This document shows, in pieces, positions 52,629-61,537 of a stretch of DNA of 64,000 nucleotides. Under the pieces are notes generated by a model. The model had not been told where the DNA came from. It saw only the letters and a list, made by a program, of their open reading frames with translations, and did not search any database. Numbering within the stretch: the first letter of the stretch is position 1; the number at the start of each line of letters is the position of its first letter. The DNA comes from Pseudomonas sp. IPO3778 (lineage in GTDB: Bacteria; Pseudomonadota; Gammaproteobacteria; Pseudomonadales; Pseudomonadaceae), in assembly GCF_013386825.1 (NCBI RefSeq), contig NZ_JACARC010000034.1, forward strand, positions 224,032 through 288,031. Reading direction: 5' to 3'. Made by a program: the position numbers and the translations under genes.

Positions 52629-53036
52629 TTACTGGATGATCAGGTTGTTGAACAACAGATCCTCGACCATCGGCTTGCCGGTTTCGTCGTTCATCACTTG
52701 CTGGGTCTGTTTCAGGGCTTCCTGGCGCAGTTTTTCCTTGCCGTCGACGCTGCTCATGGTGTCGTTGGTTTGCTGGGTAAACAGCGCCACCAGTTGGTTA
52801 CGAATCAGCGCGTCGTTGGCTTTGACGGCCGCCGCCGCCTCGGGGCCAGTCACCCGCAGGGCAATATCAGCCTTGAACACCCGCAATTTGGCAGTGCCAT
52901 CCAGGCCATAGTTACCCACGAACGGCGGGCTCAGGCTGATGTAGCTGACCTTCGGCGCGTCGCCTTCTTTGGCTTCTTCAGCCAGGGCTGCCGTCGGCAG
53001 TGTCAGGGCCAGCATCAACAGGATCCACGCTTTCAC
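52629..53036 (-). CDS. FliL-domain periplasmic protein
   Basis: The 135-residue protein has a signal or anchor segment (LMLALTLPTAALA) and a short FliL-like domain (YISLSPPFVGNYGLDGTAKL, then RVFKADIALRVTG). It is not near flagellar genes. Homologues of this form are usually annotated as FliL-like; it may not be a true stator partner. Confidence 0.8.
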   Translation of the reverse strand: MKAWILLMLALTLPTAALAEEAKEGDAPKVSYISLSPPFVGNYGLDGTAKLRVFKADIALRVTGPEAAAAVKANDALIRNQLVALFTQQTNDTMSSVDGKEKLRQEALKQTQQVMNDETGKPMVEDLLFNNLIIQ

Positions 53037-53185
53037 AGTTCATTCCTCAATTCGGTTGCCCAGTAGCATAACGCTAGCAGCCCTGAGCACAAGCTTATGG
53101 CGACTTATCAGGCCGGGGCATGCTCGTTGACCCGCCGCCCTGCCCACCTACACTTATCGGCCAACACGCCAAAAGGAATAGTCCG

Positions 53186-54163
53186 ATGAAAGCTGTGCTG
53201 TGCAAAGCCTTCGGCCCCGCCGAAACCCTGGTGCTGGAAGACGTCGAAAGCCCGGCGATCAAGAAGAACGAAATCCTGTTGGACGTGCATGCGGCCGGGG
53301 TCAACTTTCCGGACACCCTGATCATTGAAGGCAAATACCAGTTCAAGCCGCCCTTCCCGTTTTCGCCAGGCGGTGAGGCGGCCGGTGTGGTCAGCGAAGT
53401 CGGTGAGAAGGTCAGCCACCTGAAGGTCGGTGACCGGGTGATGGCGTTGACCGGCTGGGGCAGCTTTGCCGAACAGGTCGCCGTGCCGGGCTACAACGTG
53501 CTGCCGATCCCGCCGAGCATGGACTTCAATACCGCCGCCGCCTTCAGCATGACCTATGGCACCTCGATGCACGCGCTCAAGCAGCGGGCCAACCTGCAAC
53601 CCGGGGAAACCCTGTTGGTGCTCGGCGCCTCCGGCGGCGTCGGCCTGGCGGCGGTGGAAATCGGCAAGGCCATGGGCGCCCGGGTGATCGCCGCGGCCAG
53701 CAGCGCCGACAAGCTGGCGGTGGCCAAGGCCGCCGGCGCCGATGAGTTGATCAACTACAGCGAAGCCAGCCTCAAGGATGAAATCAAACGCCTCACCGGC
53801 GGCAACGGGGTGGATGTGATCTACGACCCGGTAGGCGGCGACCTGTTTGATCAGGCCATCCGCGGCATCGCCTGGAACGGCCGGCTGCTGGTGGTGGGTT
53901 TTGCCAGCGGGCGCATTCCCGAGCTGCCGGTCAACCTGGCGCTGCTCAAGGGTGCGGCAGTGGTGGGGGTGTTCTGGGGCTCGTTCGCCCAGCGCCAGCC
54001 CCAGGACAACGCGGCCAACTTCCAGCAACTGTTCGGCTGGTTCGCCGAGGGCAAGCTGAAGCCGCTGGTGTCCCAGGTGTACCCGCTGGAGCAGGCCGCG
54101 CAGGCGATTAATGACCTCGGCCAGCGCAAGGCTGTCGGCAAGGTCGTGGTGCAGCTACGCTGA
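53186..54163 (+). CDS. Zinc-less NADPH:quinone oxidoreductase (medium-chain reductase)
   Basis: The 325-residue MDR protein has MKAVLCKAFGPAETLVLEDV, GVNFPDTLIIEG and the nucleotide motif LVLGASGGVGLAAVEIGKAMG. It lacks the Cys-rich structural zinc site and resembles quinone or acrylyl-CoA reductases. It is encoded before the histidine phosphatase gene, 75 bases apart. Confidence 0.85.
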   Translation: MKAVLCKAFGPAETLVLEDVESPAIKKNEILLDVHAAGVNFPDTLIIEGKYQFKPPFPFSPGGEAAGVVSEVGEKVSHLKVGDRVMALTGWGSFAEQVAVPGYNVLPIPPSMDFNTAAAFSMTYGTSMHALKQRANLQPGETLLVLGASGGVGLAAVEIGKAMGARVIAAASSADKLAVAKAAGADELINYSEASLKDEIKRLTGGNGVDVIYDPVGGDLFDQAIRGIAWNGRLLVVGFASGRIPELPVNLALLKGAAVVGVFWGSFAQRQPQDNAANFQQLFGWFAEGKLKPLVSQVYPLEQAAQAINDLGQRKAVGKVVVQLR

Positions 54164-54238
54164 CTATTGTTTCATTTTGTCCACGAGGTGCCTGGGCCCA
54201 TGATCGGCCGAGGCACTCATTCATTGGCAGGAAGAATA

Positions 54239-54850
54239 ATGGTCACACGGTTGCGCGCGCTGTTCCTGGGGGTGTTGATGGTGGTGTCGGCCCAAGCCTT
54301 TGCTCATAAAGAGGACAAGGACGTACGCGGGCTGAACAATGTGACGGTGCTGATCGTGCGCCATGCAGAAAAACCCGATGAGGGCCCGTTGCTGAGCCCC
54401 AGAGGCGAACAAAGGGCGGCAGCCTATGCCAGCTATTTCGACCCGCTGCTGTTGAACGGCATCTCTGTGGTGCCCCAGCGGCTGATCGCTACCAGCGACA
54501 GCAAGGAAAGCTCCCGCCCGCGCCTGACCCTGACACCCCTGGCCCAGCGCCTGCAGCTCCCGCTTGAAACACCCTACTCAGACGATCAAGTCGGCAAGCT
54601 GGTGAAGTCCCTGCGCAAGTCCAACCAGGCGCAAACCGTGCTGATCGCCTGGCACCACGGGCATATCGATAAGTTGATCGAAGCCTTTGGTGGCGACGGC
54701 CAGGCGCTGACCGGCATGAAAAAATGGCCGGAAAATGTGTATGACTGGCTGATCGTGTTGCGCTTCGACGAACAAGGCCAACTGGTGGAGTCCCGCAGCC
54801 AGAAGGTCCAGGAGCACCTGCTTCCAGGGGATATTGCAGCGAATGGATAG
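54239..54850 (+). CDS. Histidine phosphatase-family periplasmic protein
   Basis: The 203-residue protein has an N-terminal signal segment (LFLGVLMVVSAQAFAH) and the phosphohistidine loop LIVRHAEKPDEG with the second His in LIAWHHGHIDKLIE. Phosphatases of this clan act on small phosphate esters; the exported location is inferred. ATG 54239 gives the signal peptide; the frame is open to 54167. Confidence 0.85.
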   Translation: MVTRLRALFLGVLMVVSAQAFAHKEDKDVRGLNNVTVLIVRHAEKPDEGPLLSPRGEQRAAAYASYFDPLLLNGISVVPQRLIATSDSKESSRPRLTLTPLAQRLQLPLETPYSDDQVGKLVKSLRKSNQAQTVLIAWHHGHIDKLIEAFGGDGQALTGMKKWPENVYDWLIVLRFDEQGQLVESRSQKVQEHLLPGDIAANG

Positions 54851-54878
54851 AGCGCTCACAGCTGTCGAATAACAACGG

Positions 54879-55006
54879 TGGCGAGGGGGCTTGTCCCCCG
54901 TTGGGCTGCGAAGCGGCCCTGAGTCAGCCCACGCCGTCTTGCTGAAAGAACTCAATACCTTTCTGGGGCCGCTTCGCAGCCCAACGGGGGACAAGCCCCC
55001 TCGCCA
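54879..55006. repeat. REP inverted pair, GGCTTGTCCCCC type
   Basis: TGGCGAGGGGGCTTGTCCCC and its complement surround about 85 bases that include a second stem (GGGCTGCGAAGCGGCC with GGCCGCTTCGCAGCCC). This is a larger REP form of the fluorescens group and occupies much of the 341-base gap ahead of glpT. Confidence 0.88.
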
Positions 55007-55064
55007 CAGGGTGTTAGCCAGGCGATCATCCCTCTGAAAACGCCCCTCACTTGCCTCTAAGCGA

Positions 55065-55084
55065 CATGTTCGTAAAAGAACATG
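55065..55084. promoter_or_regulatory. GlpR-type operator upstream of glpT
   Basis: ATGTTCG, TAAA, AGAACAT forms an inverted repeat with arms ATGTTC/GAACAT (55066-55071 and 55078-55083). It matches the E. coli GlpR operator ATGTTCGWTAWCGAACAT at all but one central position and sits 108 bases before the glpT start. Confidence 0.8.
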
Positions 55085-55191
55085 CAATTGCACTCTATTC
55101 CTATGCCCGCAGATAAGAGGCGGTGCTATTTTCGGTAACGAAACTGTAACATTCGCATCCGCAGTCAAAACAAGAAATCTGGAGCTCTTGA

Positions 55192-56529
55192 ATGTTTGCT
55201 TTCTTCCGTCCTGCCGCACATCAGGCGCCCCTGTCTGAAGAAAAAATAGACAACACCTATCGACGCCTGCGCTGGCAGATCTTCGCCGGTATTTTCTTCG
55301 GTTACGCCGGGTACTACCTGCTGCGCAAAAACTTCTCCCTGGCCATGCCGTACCTGATCGACGAGGGTTACACCCGTGGTCAGCTGGGCCTGGCGATGTC
55401 GGCGATTGCGATTGCCTACGGCCTGTCCAAGTTCCTTATGGGCCTGGTGTCCGACCGCTCCAACCCGCGCTATTTCCTGCCCTTCGGCTTGCTGGTATCC
55501 GCCGGAGTCATGTTCATTTTCGGTTTCGCACCTTGGGCTACTTCCAGCGTGACGATGATGTTCATTTTGCTGTTCATCAACGGCTGGGCCCAGGGCATGG
55601 GCTGGCCGCCAAGTGGGCGGACCATGGTGCACTGGTGGTCGCAGAAGGAACGCGGCGGTGTGGTTTCCGTATGGAACGTGGCACATAACGTCGGCGGTGG
55701 CTTGATCGGCCCGCTGTTCCTGCTGGGCATGGCCTGGTTCAACGACTGGCACGCGGCGTTCTACGTCCCGGCCACCGTGGCCCTGCTGGTGGCGGCGTTT
55801 GCCTTCATCACCATGCGCGATACCCCGCAATCGGTGGGCCTGCCGCCTATCGAGCAGTACAAGAACGATTACCCGGAAGGCTACGACGCCAGCCACGAAG
55901 ACGAATTCAGCGCCAAGGAAATCTTCGTCAAATACGTGCTGCGCAACAAAATGCTCTGGTACATCGCCTTCGCCAACGTCTTCGTCTACCTGCTGCGCTA
56001 CGGCGTACTGGACTGGGCACCGACGTACCTCAAGGAAGCCAAGCACTTCGACGTGGATAAAACCTCGTGGGCGTACTTCTTCTACGAGTGGGCGGGCATT
56101 CCGGGCACGCTGCTGTGCGGCTGGATGTCGGACAAGATCTTCCGTGGCAACCGTGGCCTGACCGGCATTGTGTTCATGGCATTGGTGACAGTGGCGACCC
56201 TGGTTTACTGGCTCAACCCGCCCGGCAACCCGATGGTCGACATGATCGCGCTGTTCTCCATCGGCTTCCTGATCTACGGCCCGGTGATGCTGATCGGCCT
56301 GCAGGCGCTGGAACTGGCACCGAAGAAAGCCGCCGGTACCGCAGCGGGCTTTACGGGTCTGTTCGGTTATCTGGGTGGTTCGGTGGCAGCGAGTGCGGCC
56401 ATGGGCTACACCGTTGACCATTTCGGCTGGGACGGCGGGTTTGTACTGCTGATCGGCGCGTGCCTGCTGGCAATCGCGTTCCTGATCCCCACCTTGTGGC
56501 ACACCAATAGCGTCAGTGCCGCACGTTAA
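55192..56529 (+). CDS. glpT: Glycerol-3-phosphate transporter GlpT
   Basis: The 445-residue MFS antiporter begins with a cytoplasmic segment then GYAGYYLLRKNFSLAMPYLI, a GlpT-specific stretch, and has the loop GLVSDRSNPRYFLPFGLLVS. It exchanges glycerol-3-phosphate for phosphate across the inner membrane. It also lets fosfomycin in. It is preceded by a GlpR-type operator and ends overlapping chaC by four bases in the convergent direction. Confidence 0.93.
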   Translation: MFAFFRPAAHQAPLSEEKIDNTYRRLRWQIFAGIFFGYAGYYLLRKNFSLAMPYLIDEGYTRGQLGLAMSAIAIAYGLSKFLMGLVSDRSNPRYFLPFGLLVSAGVMFIFGFAPWATSSVTMMFILLFINGWAQGMGWPPSGRTMVHWWSQKERGGVVSVWNVAHNVGGGLIGPLFLLGMAWFNDWHAAFYVPATVALLVAAFAFITMRDTPQSVGLPPIEQYKNDYPEGYDASHEDEFSAKEIFVKYVLRNKMLWYIAFANVFVYLLRYGVLDWAPTYLKEAKHFDVDKTSWAYFFYEWAGIPGTLLCGWMSDKIFRGNRGLTGIVFMALVTVATLVYWLNPPGNPMVDMIALFSIGFLIYGPVMLIGLQALELAPKKAAGTAAGFTGLFGYLGGSVAASAAMGYTVDHFGWDGGFVLLIGACLLAIAFLIPTLWHTNSVSAAR

Positions 56530-57179
56530 TCGTCGGAACAGCCTTTGGAACACCGCTTGAGCCGCGCCTCCAGATTCTTGTCTGGCATGGCGTGGCTACG
56601 CAGGGCGTTGACGGTCTGCTCGACATAATCGCGAGTGGTACCGTAACGCCCGCAAGCGCTTTGCAGCACGTGATTGAGCACGATGTCGGGCAAGTTTCCG
56701 GCATAACTGGGCAGGTGCCGCTCCAGGACAAATCCCAATGCCTGTACCTGACTGCCATCTTCAAGACGGCAGGTGAGCCAGTGTGGCCGGTAGGAAGGGT
56801 AAGGCATCTCGCGTTGCCACAGGGCATAAAGCGAGGCCTCCAGTTGATCTTCCGGCAAGCGATAGGCGAACCCGCTGCACGAGCCACCGCGATCCAGGCC
56901 AAACACCAACCCCGGTATTTCCGGCGTGCCCCGGTGCTCATGGGACCACAGGTACAAACCCCGGTGATAACCGTGAACCCGGGCCCGCATCCGCTGGGTC
57001 GACGAACATTCAGGCCGCCAGATCAGCGAGCCGTAAGCGAAGAGCCAGACCGGCCCACCCTTATGCCGGGCCATGGTGGCCTGCATCGAGCTCATCAACT
57101 GTTCGTGAGTGAGTTGCGGCCCCAGATCGAGCCGCGGAGGGTAAGCCAATTGCAAAAGATCGGATTCAATGGCGGTCAT
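56526..57179 (-). CDS. chaC: ChaC-like gamma-glutamylcyclotransferase
   Basis: The 217-residue protein has VWLFAYGSLIWRP (the substrate-phosphate loop of gamma-glutamylcyclotransferases), SCSGFAYRLPEDQLEASLYA and YVEQTVNALRSHAMPDKN. It should cleave glutathione to 5-oxoproline and Cys-Gly. ATG 57179 aligns with the family. It shares four bases with the glpT stop and is convergent with it. Confidence 0.88.
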   Translation of the reverse strand: MTAIESDLLQLAYPPRLDLGPQLTHEQLMSSMQATMARHKGGPVWLFAYGSLIWRPECSSTQRMRARVHGYHRGLYLWSHEHRGTPEIPGLVFGLDRGGSCSGFAYRLPEDQLEASLYALWQREMPYPSYRPHWLTCRLEDGSQVQALGFVLERHLPSYAGNLPDIVLNHVLQSACGRYGTTRDYVEQTVNALRSHAMPDKNLEARLKRCSKGCSDD

Positions 57180-57219
57180 GGCAAATCGCTTAGGTCTCCT
57201 TTGTTGTGACGGGAAGCCG

Positions 57220-59613
57220 TTACCAGTTGTAAGCAACTTTACCGTAATAGAACGCGCCGCTGTAACCGTACGGCGAAAAAGTGCTATAGGCCAAATTGCC
57301 ACCACTGCTGGCGTAGGCGTTGAGCTTCTCCGGGTACTTGTCGGTGACGTTGTCGCCGCCGACGGTGAAGGTCCAGTTTTTCAGCTTATAGTCGGCCGAC
57401 AGGTCCAATAGCCAGGCTGCCTTGAAGCGCTGGTCGTTGGTGGGGTCTGCCTGATAGCTGGTAAATGAACCATAGCGCACCAAATTACTGTGCAGCGCCC
57501 AATTGCCGAAACTCAGGTCGTTGCCCAGGCTCAGCTTGTGCTGGGGCGTGGTGTCGCCCAACAGGCCGATGCGCTCGCGGCGGTCCACCCGCACCAAGCT
57601 CGCCCCCAGGCTATCCAATACCGCCGGGTTGGCTTTTACGTCGGTGACCTTGGTGTGGTTGTAGTTGTAGCCCACGGTGCTGTTCCAGCGCACACCGTTA
57701 TCCAGCTGATAGCGATAGTTGGCCACCAGATCGACGCCATCGGTGGTGGTGTCGGTGGCGTTGGTGAAGTAGCGCACAGTGGTGTAATTGATGTTGCCGA
57801 CACCGTTGGCCTGGAGATACGCGAGCGCGGCCGGGTTCTTGCTCAGGTCCAGGTTGGAGGACAGGCTGATGCGGTCGCTGATGTCGATGCGGTAGACGTC
57901 GGCCGTCACGGTCAGGCTGTCGGTCGGCTCCAGCACCAGGCCGAGGCTGTAGTTGCGGGACTTCTCGGCTTTCAGGTCTTCAGCGCCGAGCAGGCGTGCC
58001 ACCTGGCTGTTGGCCGGGAAGGTGCCGGCCTCCTGAATGGTGTTGCCGATCAGTTGCGACGAGGTGTAGGCGAAGTTTTGCTGTGCCAGGGACGGCGCAC
58101 GGAAACCGTTGGAAACGCTGCCGCGCAAGGCCACTTGCGGGGTGAAGTCGTAACGGGCCGAGAGCGAGCCGCTGACGTTGGAGCCAAAATCACTGTAGTC
58201 CTCGTGACGCACGGCAGCCGAGGCGCTGAGTTTTTCGGTGAAGTTGGTTTCCAGGTCCAGGTACTGGGCCCAGTTATGCCGTGTGCTGGTGCCGGCGTCG
58301 GAATCCCGGAAGCCGCCCAGGCCCGAACTGCCGGTCTGGTAGTAGGACGCCGGATCGCCCGCCTTGATCTGGTAACCCTGGTCCAGGTATTCGCCACCCA
58401 ACGCGACCGACACCGGGTACGGCAACCAGCCCAGGCTGAATTCCCGCGACAGGTCCAGGCTGAGCTGCTTCTGGTCATTGACCAGGGTGCCGTTGTCGAA
58501 CTTGCGCGGCGTGGCCAGGCCCAAGGAGGTGTTGATGGTTTCAGTGCCGATCTGATACTGGTTCTTGCCGTAGTTGACCGACACATCGTAGTGCCAGTCA
58601 TAGGCCAACAACCCGCGCAGGCCCACCGCCAGGGACGTGTCTTCCACGTCACCGCGAATCAGCGGCAGGTAACCGTTGGGGTTGAGCGCAGGAATGTTGT
58701 TGCTCGCGTTGCTGGCCCGGTAGAACGCTGCGGTCTCGCCACGGGTCTTGCTGTAGCCGCCAAACGCGTAGAACTCAGCCGCTTCGCTGAAGGAATAGGC
58801 CGAGTTGAGAAACAGCTTGCCCTGATCGGTGGCCGGTTCGCCCTGGCGGAATACGCGCTGGCCATAGGTCGTCGAACCGACGCTGCCCGGACGGAAATCC
58901 TTGCCGGCGCGGTTGGTGTAATCGTTGTCGGCACCTTCGGCCGAGAGGTTGATAAAACCGTTGTCCCCCAGCGCCACACCGGTGTTGCCGCTGAGATTGC
59001 GCTGGATACCGTCGCCCTTTTTGTATTCACCGAACTTGCTGGTGATCGAGCCGCCGTGGTCGTCATGCTTGAGGATCACGTTGATCACCCCGGCAATCGC
59101 ATCGGAGCCATAGCGGGCGGAGGCGCCGTCACGCAGCACTTCGATATGGTCCACCGCCGACAGCGGGATCGCATTCAGATCCGCCGGGGCCGAGCCGCGC
59201 CCAACTGCGCCACCAAGGTTGACGAAAGCGCTGGTATGGCGACGCTTGCCGTTGACCAGCACCAATACCTGGTCCGGTGACAAACCGCGCAATTGCGCCG
59301 GGCGCACCAGTTCGGCGCCATCCACCAGGCTTGGGCGTGGGAAGTTGATGGAAGGAATCAAACGGGCCAACACCGCGCCCAGCTCGTCAGAACCGGTGCT
59401 GCGCAGGGTGTCGCCGGAAATCACATCGATGGGTGACAGCGAAGCACTGGCGGTGCGCTCTTGGGCGCGGGTGCCGGTGACGATGACTGTATCGAGTTTG
59501 GGTACATCGGCAGTGGCCGTTTCGGCGGCTGTCACTGGATTGAACCCCACAGCGGTCAGCAAATTAGCCGACAAAATCGCCGTGTACAGCAGGTGCTGCT
59601 TGTTACTCCCCAT
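57220..59613 (-). CDS. TonB-dependent outer-membrane receptor
   Basis: The 797-residue protein has a TonB box region (LDTVIVTGTRAQ), plug domain (PAQLRGLSPDQVLVLVNGKR, then IEVLRDGASARYGSDAIAGV) and a beta-barrel ending YGKVAYNW. The NGKRRHTSAFVNLGG plug form is shared with many vitamin and iron-chelate receptors but does not point to one substrate. A 59641 inverted repeat (AGAGC/GCTCT) lies 28 bases upstream. There is no sigma/anti-sigma pair beside it. Confidence 0.88.
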   Translation of the reverse strand: MGSNKQHLLYTAILSANLLTAVGFNPVTAAETATADVPKLDTVIVTGTRAQERTASASLSPIDVISGDTLRSTGSDELGAVLARLIPSINFPRPSLVDGAELVRPAQLRGLSPDQVLVLVNGKRRHTSAFVNLGGAVGRGSAPADLNAIPLSAVDHIEVLRDGASARYGSDAIAGVINVILKHDDHGGSITSKFGEYKKGDGIQRNLSGNTGVALGDNGFINLSAEGADNDYTNRAGKDFRPGSVGSTTYGQRVFRQGEPATDQGKLFLNSAYSFSEAAEFYAFGGYSKTRGETAAFYRASNASNNIPALNPNGYLPLIRGDVEDTSLAVGLRGLLAYDWHYDVSVNYGKNQYQIGTETINTSLGLATPRKFDNGTLVNDQKQLSLDLSREFSLGWLPYPVSVALGGEYLDQGYQIKAGDPASYYQTGSSGLGGFRDSDAGTSTRHNWAQYLDLETNFTEKLSASAAVRHEDYSDFGSNVSGSLSARYDFTPQVALRGSVSNGFRAPSLAQQNFAYTSSQLIGNTIQEAGTFPANSQVARLLGAEDLKAEKSRNYSLGLVLEPTDSLTVTADVYRIDISDRISLSSNLDLSKNPAALAYLQANGVGNINYTTVRYFTNATDTTTDGVDLVANYRYQLDNGVRWNSTVGYNYNHTKVTDVKANPAVLDSLGASLVRVDRRERIGLLGDTTPQHKLSLGNDLSFGNWALHSNLVRYGSFTSYQADPTNDQRFKAAWLLDLSADYKLKNWTFTVGGDNVTDKYPEKLNAYASSGGNLAYSTFSPYGYSGAFYYGKVAYNW

Positions 59614-59940
59614 ACCGCTCCCCTTGGAATCAAAAGCCAGAGCTTCAATGCTCTGAGCTCATACGATCGATCCGTGTGGCGGACGGTGGCGGTCATTTAT
59701 TGGTTATTGGCAGATAGTCGGTAGTCCGTTGTCATATAGCTTAATGATATTTATGTAACAAATTAAATACCTTTAAGGAATAAGCGAATGCATAAGCGCC
59801 GCCCGTCCGCTCATCAGGATTGAGCCGCACAAGGCCGCTACCTTCAGCGCCCGTTCAGCCTTTATGGGGTTTGAGCCTTCAAAATGGCCATCTGTCACGA
59901 CCCACTTAGCCGCCCAATCACCGACTATCGAGGTCGCATC
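59614..59940. promoter_or_regulatory. 327-base divergent intergenic region between the TonB receptor and the PagP-like gene
   Basis: No coding region is credible. It contains the AGAGC/GCTCT repeat at 59641-59656 and an AT-rich stretch at 59735-59775 (TTAATGATATTTATG) that resembles a weak Fur box. Both divergent promoters should lie here. Confidence 0.5.
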
Positions 59941-60417
59941 ATGAAATATCGACTTTCCAGCCTGCTGCTCCTGGCCCAGGCCACCACCGCCCTGGCGGTT
60001 GAAGCACCAAGCCAGGACGAAAAGGGCTTCTGGTACGCCCAGACAAGCGTCTACACCCGGCACTTTGCACCGGACAAGGACCACAACAACAATCAGGACC
60101 TGATCGGCCTGGAGCGCAATGAAGCGTCAGGCCTGGTGTATGGCGGGGCAACGTTTCGCAACTCGTTCAGCCAGCGCTCGTACTACGTCTACGCCGGCAA
60201 GCGCTACGACATGACCGATTACCCGGTGTACCTGAAGCTGACGGGGGGCGTGATCCAGGGCTACCGCGGCAAGTACCGCGACAAGATTCCACTGAATGGG
60301 CTGGGGGTAGCGCCCGTGATCATCCCGTCGGTGGGTACTCACTACGGGCCGGTCGCCGCAGAACTGGTGTTGCTGGGGTTTAATGCGGCGATGGTGACGA
60401 CAGGCGTTCGGTTCTGA
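59941..60417 (+). CDS. Divergent PagP-like lipid A acyltransferase
   Basis: The 158-residue protein has a signal peptide (MKYRLSSLLLLAQATTALA) and an eight-strand outer-membrane barrel. Compared with E. coli PagP, YTRHFAPDK matches the His33 region (here His41), FRNSFSQ matches the FKDSW site (Asn74-Ser75, with Asn replacing Asp), and IPLNGLGVAPVIIPSVGTHY matches the IPLPVLLPLASVGYGP strand. P. aeruginosa uses a divergent PagP to palmitoylate lipid A; this gene may do the same. The Asp-to-Asn change could reduce or alter activity. Confidence 0.6.
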   Translation: MKYRLSSLLLLAQATTALAVEAPSQDEKGFWYAQTSVYTRHFAPDKDHNNNQDLIGLERNEASGLVYGGATFRNSFSQRSYYVYAGKRYDMTDYPVYLKLTGGVIQGYRGKYRDKIPLNGLGVAPVIIPSVGTHYGPVAAELVLLGFNAAMVTTGVRF

Positions 60418-60437
60418 TTGAACCGCTGAAGGGCTTC

Positions 60438-60566
60438 TGTGGCGAGGGAGCTTGCTCCCGCTGGGTCGCGAAGCGGCCCCTAAAGTTCATGCGGTCTTTC
60501 AGATAGCACCCAGCGACTGTTTTGGGGCTGCTACGCAGCCCAGCGGGAGCAAGCTCCCTCGCCACA
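60438..60566. repeat. REP inverted pair, GGCGAGGGAGCTTGCTCCC type
   Basis: TGTGGCGAGGGAGCTTGCTC and its complement GAGCAAGCTCCCTCGCCACA flank 90 bases with inner arms GCTGGGTCGCGAAGCGGC and GCTGCTACGCAGCCCAGC. It resembles the repeat at 54879. Confidence 0.88.
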
Positions 60567-60568
60567 TG

Positions 60569-61537
60569 TTACGGACGGGGCGCGTAGGCAAATACATCGG
60601 CGCGCATCTGGTGTGCATCCATGCCGGCCTCGACCAGCGCATCCAACGTGCCATAGATCATTGCCGGTGATCCGCTGGCGTAGACGTGCACGGCCTTGAG
60701 GTCGCTGATGTCTTCGCACACCGCTTCATGCAACAACCCGCAGCGCCCTTCCCAACCACATAGATCGCTGACCACTTTGTGCAGGAACAGGTTAGGCAGT
60801 TGCAGCCACTGGTCCCAGTGCTCGATCTCGTAGAAATCTTCGGGCCGACGCACACCCCAATACAGGTGCACCGGGTGCTTGAAGCCGTTGGCACGGCAAT
60901 GTTCGATCAGGCTGTGCATCTGCGCCATGCCGGTACCGGCGGCAATCAGCACCAGCGGCCCGTCGGGCAATTCTGCCAGGTGGGTATCGCCGAATGGCAT
61001 CTCGATGCGCGCCATCTGGTTGCGCTGCAGCTGTTCCAACAGGCTGCGAGCGCTGTCCTCCCGGGCCAGTACGTGCAGCTCCAGCTCGCGCCCGGCGTGG
61101 GGTGCCGAGGCCAGGGAGAATGCCGACTTCTCGCCGCTTTCCCGCTCGATCATCAGGTATTGACCGGCGTGGTAACGCACCGCCTTGCCGGCCGGAGCCC
61201 GCAGGCGCACTCGCCACACGTCACCGCCCACCTCGACGCACTCACTCAGTTGGCAAGACAATTTGCGCACCGGCAACTCTCCCGGCGCCAGCACGCCATC
61301 CCACAACACAATGCAATCTTCCAGCGGCTCGGCAATGCAGGTATAGAACTCGCCATGGTCACGCACCTCACCGGCTTGCTGCACCCGGCCTTCCACCAGC
61401 AGCGCCGCGCACACGTGGCACACGCCATTGCGGCAAGCCTGAGGACAATCGTAGCCCAGGCGGCGTGCGCCCTCGAGAATCCGCTCACCGGGCGTCAATT
61501 CAAGTACCGCACCGGAAGGCTGCAGGGTTACACGCAT
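60569..61537 (-). CDS. Ferredoxin-domain flavin reductase (CDP-6-deoxy-delta-3,4-glucoseen reductase-like)
   Basis: The 322-residue protein has an N-terminal 2Fe-2S ferredoxin domain (CPQACRNGVCHVCAALL) and a ferredoxin-reductase part with FAD (SAFSLASAPHAG) and NAD(P)H motifs (LVLIAAGTGMAQMHSLIEHC). The start ATG at 61537 overlaps the ubiD stop by one base, so the two are co-transcribed. The sugar-deoxy name comes from similarity only; an electron-transfer role for ubiquinone synthesis is plausible. Confidence 0.82.
   Translation of the reverse strand: MRVTLQPSGAVLELTPGERILEGARRLGYDCPQACRNGVCHVCAALLVEGRVQQAGEVRDHGEFYTCIAEPLEDCIVLWDGVLAPGELPVRKLSCQLSECVEVGGDVWRVRLRAPAGKAVRYHAGQYLMIERESGEKSAFSLASAPHAGRELELHVLAREDSARSLLEQLQRNQMARIEMPFGDTHLAELPDGPLVLIAAGTGMAQMHSLIEHCRANGFKHPVHLYWGVRRPEDFYEIEHWDQWLQLPNLFLHKVVSDLCGWEGRCGLLHEAVCEDISDLKAVHVYASGSPAMIYGTLDALVEAGMDAHQMRADVFAYAPRP

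Noticed and set aside
57490..59280. 596-codon rightward frame opposite the TonB receptor
   Set aside because: Same reason: it mirrors a gene with a full receptor signature and shows no domain of its own.
59740..59758. Fur box upstream of TonB receptor
   Set aside because: The AATGATATTTATG match is about 11 of 19 positions and over 120 bases from the start; too weak to call.
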